This document shows, piece after piece, positions 38,054 through 39,477 of a stretch of DNA of 39,477 nt. The stretch's first letter is position 1. Each line of letters starts with the position of its first letter. The notes below the pieces were generated by a model that saw only the letters and a program-made list of their open reading frames with translations, did no database searches and was not told where the DNA came from. Source of the DNA: an uncultured Oscillospiraceae bacterium (GTDB lineage: Bacteria; Bacillota; Clostridia; Oscillospirales; Oscillospiraceae); assembly GCA_944386995.1 (NCBI GenBank), contig CALXDF010000096.1, positions 1-39,477 of the forward strand, given 5' to 3'. A program made the position numbers and the translations under genes.

Positions 38054-38929
38054 ATGGGCGAGCAGAGCAGCACCTATAAACATTCCTTGAAACTGGAGCG
38101 GCGCACGGCCTCCCTCTATGTGCAGAGCACAGGCTGCCAGCAGTGCAGCCCGGGCTATGGCTGGGGCCCTGGAATCCGGGACCACTTCCTGCTGCACTAT
38201 ATCCTCTCGGGTCGGGGCACGTGCATCATCAGCAACCAGAAGTATGCGCTCCAGGCGGGGGACAGTTTCCTGGTCTATCCTGAGACCACTGTCCACTATT
38301 ATGCCGACAGCCATGAGCCGTGGGAGTATATTTGGGTGGGGTTCAATGGCATCGATGCGGAGAGCTATGTGGAGCAGACGGATTTCTCTCCGGAAAACCC
38401 GGTGCTCTTTTCCCGCTATTCTCAGCAGTTTCCGGGATTGCTGCAGGAGATCTATCAGAATTTCGGCACCACGGTGTGGTCCAATCTGGCAATTACCGGA
38501 AAATTATACGCCCTGTTATCTTTCCTGGTGGAACATGCCGAACATAATCAGGCCCGCCGGCGGGATGCAACCGACTGCGCCAAGCAGGCGGCGGACTATA
38601 TTATCAACCACTTTGCCGAACCCATTTCTGTGGAGGACCTGGCTGCACAGCTCTCGGTGAGTCACAGCAGTTTGTACCGGAAATTCATGCAGCGTTACCA
38701 GGTTTCTCCCAAACGCTTCCTGCTGGAGTATCGGATTGACCGCGCCTGCATGCTGCTCTCCACCACCGCCCATTCGGTACAGGAAATTTCCAACTCGGTT
38801 GGCTTCGACGACCCGTTCTATTTCTCCCGGGCCTTCAAGGAGATGAAGGGTGTCTCTCCCCGGCACTACGCCATGACCCACCAGCGCCAGGAGCAGGAAG
38901 AGGCCGCCAATGGAGAAAATGAAAGGTAA
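38054..38929 (+). CDS. AraC family transcriptional regulator
   Basis: A 291-residue AraC/XylS regulator. The N-terminal cupin-like sensor domain (about residues 20-165) has GPGIRDHFLLHYILSGRGTC, YALQAGDSFLVYPETTVHYYADSHEPWEYIWVGFNG, as in sugar-responsive members. The C-terminal double helix-turn-helix (about 185-280) has IINHFAEPISVEDLAAQLSVSHSSLYRKFMQRYQVSPKRFLLEYRI and EISNSVGFDDPFYFSRAFKEMKGVSPRHY. ATG at 38054 follows GAAAGGAGGAG. It lies directly upstream of a sugar-type binding lipoprotein gene, which is its likely target, probably as activator. Confidence 0.93.
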   Translation: MGEQSSTYKHSLKLERRTASLYVQSTGCQQCSPGYGWGPGIRDHFLLHYILSGRGTCIISNQKYALQAGDSFLVYPETTVHYYADSHEPWEYIWVGFNGIDAESYVEQTDFSPENPVLFSRYSQQFPGLLQEIYQNFGTTVWSNLAITGKLYALLSFLVEHAEHNQARRRDATDCAKQAADYIINHFAEPISVEDLAAQLSVSHSSLYRKFMQRYQVSPKRFLLEYRIDRACMLLSTTAHSVQEISNSVGFDDPFYFSRAFKEMKGVSPRHYAMTHQRQEQEEAANGENER

Positions 38930-39050
38930 TTCCAGTTTTTAATACTCTTGTAACAAAATATTTTTTCCTTCGACAGATCTTTTGAAATTCAGACAGAAGC
39001 GAAATCTTTCTTGAGAAAAAGAAAAATGTGAGAATCCGAGAGCTGTATTA

Positions 39051-39083
39051 TTTGCACAAATTAAAGATTTTCTTTTGTACAAA
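39051..39083. promoter_or_regulatory. paired TTTGYACAAA sites, candidate AraC-type operator
   Basis: TTTGCACAAA (39051-39060) and TTTGTACAAA (39074-39083) are repeated 23 bp apart, about two helical turns, the usual spacing of AraC direct half-sites. Both lie upstream of the weak promoter, suitable for activation. Confidence 0.55.
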
Positions 39084-39152
39084 TCATACAAGCGGGGGTT
39101 TTTGCACGGAAAGATCCTCCATAAATTATCCATAACACTGACGAAAAAATCC

Positions 39153-39181
39153 ATTTTATACGCTGAAAACATGCAGTATAA
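39153..39181 (+). promoter_or_regulatory. promoter of the sugar-binding lipoprotein gene
   Basis: A consensus TATAAT occurs in CAGTATAATAG (about 39176-39181). At 17 bp upstream only TTTTAT is found, a poor -35, as expected of an activator-dependent promoter. Confidence 0.55.
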
Positions 39182-39212
39182 TAGCCTTGTCAAGGGGACA
39201 TGCAGCGCCCCC

Positions 39213-39256
39213 GGAAAAGGCGTACGCCTTTTCCATTTCTTTCACAAAAGAAATGG
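39213..39256 (+). other. two tandem leader hairpins
   Basis: A perfect 22-bp palindrome centred on CGTACG (39213-39234) is followed by CCATTTCTTT-CACA-AAAGAAATGG (39233-39256). They share two bases and end 15 bases before the ribosome site. There is no U tract, so they are more likely mRNA-stabilising or regulatory than terminating. Confidence 0.6.
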
Positions 39257-39284
39257 CTGCTATTTTAATAAGGAGGATTTTCAG

Positions 39285-39477
39285 ATGAAAAAAGTATTGG
39301 CTTTTGTCCTGTCTCTGGCGATGGTCTTCGCAATGGTCGCCTGCGGCGGGAACACCACCACCAACAACGGCGGCACCACCAACAACGGCGGCGCTGCCAC
39401 CGATGACGGCTCCGCCAGCGGCGACGGGCTGAACATCGCTGTGCTCTACTACAACTACTCCGACGCTTTCATCAGCA
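39285..39477 (+). CDS. sugar ABC transporter binding lipoprotein (5' part, cut by window edge)
   Basis: The first 64 residues of a lipoprotein: signal peptide MKKVLAFVLSLAMVFAMVACGG with lipobox MVAC (Cys20), a low-complexity linker of Thr, Asn, Gly and Ala (about 22-46), then LNIAVLYYNYSDAFIS, which matches the first strand and substrate loop of periplasmic-binding-protein type 1 sugar binders (galactose/ribose group). ATG at 39285 follows AAGGAGGATTTTC. The ATPase and permease genes would lie beyond the window. The linker is much like that of the BMP lipoprotein at 28991. Confidence 0.75.
   Translation, partial: MKKVLAFVLSLAMVFAMVACGGNTTTNNGGTTNNGGAATDDGSASGDGLNIAVLYYNYSDAFIS

Larger units (their letters stand above)
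38930..39284. other. 355-bp AT-rich control region between the AraC gene and the lipoprotein gene
   Basis: No reading frame is credible here. The stretch is much richer in A and T than its surroundings. It carries paired TTTGYACAAA sites, a promoter with good -10 and poor -35, and two tandem hairpins in the leader, each listed separately. Confidence 0.7.

Noticed and set aside
1..39477. CRISPR array, tRNA or rRNA genes, insertion sequences, integrases, phage or toxin-antitoxin genes
   Set aside because: No spaced direct repeats, transposase or integrase motifs or RNA gene signatures were seen on either strand.

Overview
The window looks like chromosome from a high-GC, anaerobic, low-complexity-gut-type Clostridia (Oscillospiraceae-like, for example relatives of Flavonifractor, Intestinimonas or Lawsonibacter). 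The grounds are GC-rich coding sequence with strong Shine-Dalgarno sites, frequent GTG/TTG starts, and Firmicutes regulatory hallmarks: a BirA box, a CIRCE element, CsoR, PadR/DUF1700, DUF4250 and DUF2200 proteins, SLH-domain secreted proteins, BMP-type nucleoside uptake genes. The genus is an inference; no rRNA or tRNA is present. I see no insertion sequence, phage, integrase, CRISPR array or toxin-antitoxin pair, so this reads as ordinary chromosome made of many small, self-contained regulated modules.

Layout. 1-2.2 kb: a PadR repressor operon with two membrane-anchored proteins (minus), diverging from two tiny membrane proteins (plus). 2.2-2.9 kb: biotin transporter bioY under a BirA box. 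2.9-4.3 kb: a DUF4250 gene diverging from a two-gene (split) chromate-transporter-family pair, with overlapping divergent promoters. 4.4-5.9 kb: a DtxR/MntR-type repressor, a 20-bp operator-like palindrome, a GNAT acetyltransferase and small membrane peptides. 6.1-8.5 kb: csoR and a P1B metal ATPase, each with a CsoR-like operator. 8.5-12.8 kb: a MarR repressor and an asymmetric heterodimeric ABC exporter. 12.8-15.4 kb: an Hsp20 chaperone under CIRCE and divergent ftsH. 15.5-20.3 kb: an SLH-CAP protein, an SLH metallophosphatase and a YibE/F membrane protein. 20.4-23.7 kb: DUF2200, an ArsR-type metal sensor, a free-standing HMA metallochaperone and a Zn/Cd-type P1B ATPase. 23.8-26.1 kb: a MalY/PatB C-S lyase and a multispanning membrane protein.

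26.4-35.1 kb is the most coherent system: nucleoside hydrolase, RpiB-like isomerase, second nucleoside hydrolase, BMP lipoprotein, double ABC ATPase, two permeases, then a fucose-isomerase-fold protein. It should import nucleosides, split off the base and isomerise the pentose. Both hydrolases have Asn where the family normally has the catalytic His of the C-terminal His-Asp motif, no kinase is encoded, and the mRNA carries prominent internal hairpins; this is the best candidate for something not yet described.

35.2-39.5 kb: an MscS channel translationally coupled to an acyl-ACP thioesterase, a lipoprotein with an orphan-looking gene start firing into its 3' end, and an AraC regulator followed by a structured leader and the beginning of a sugar-binding lipoprotein, with paired AraC-like repeats between them. 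Metal and stress homeostasis (three metal sensors, two P1B pumps, HrcA-regulated chaperone, FtsH, MarR exporter) dominates the first 24 kb; nutrient scavenging dominates the rest.
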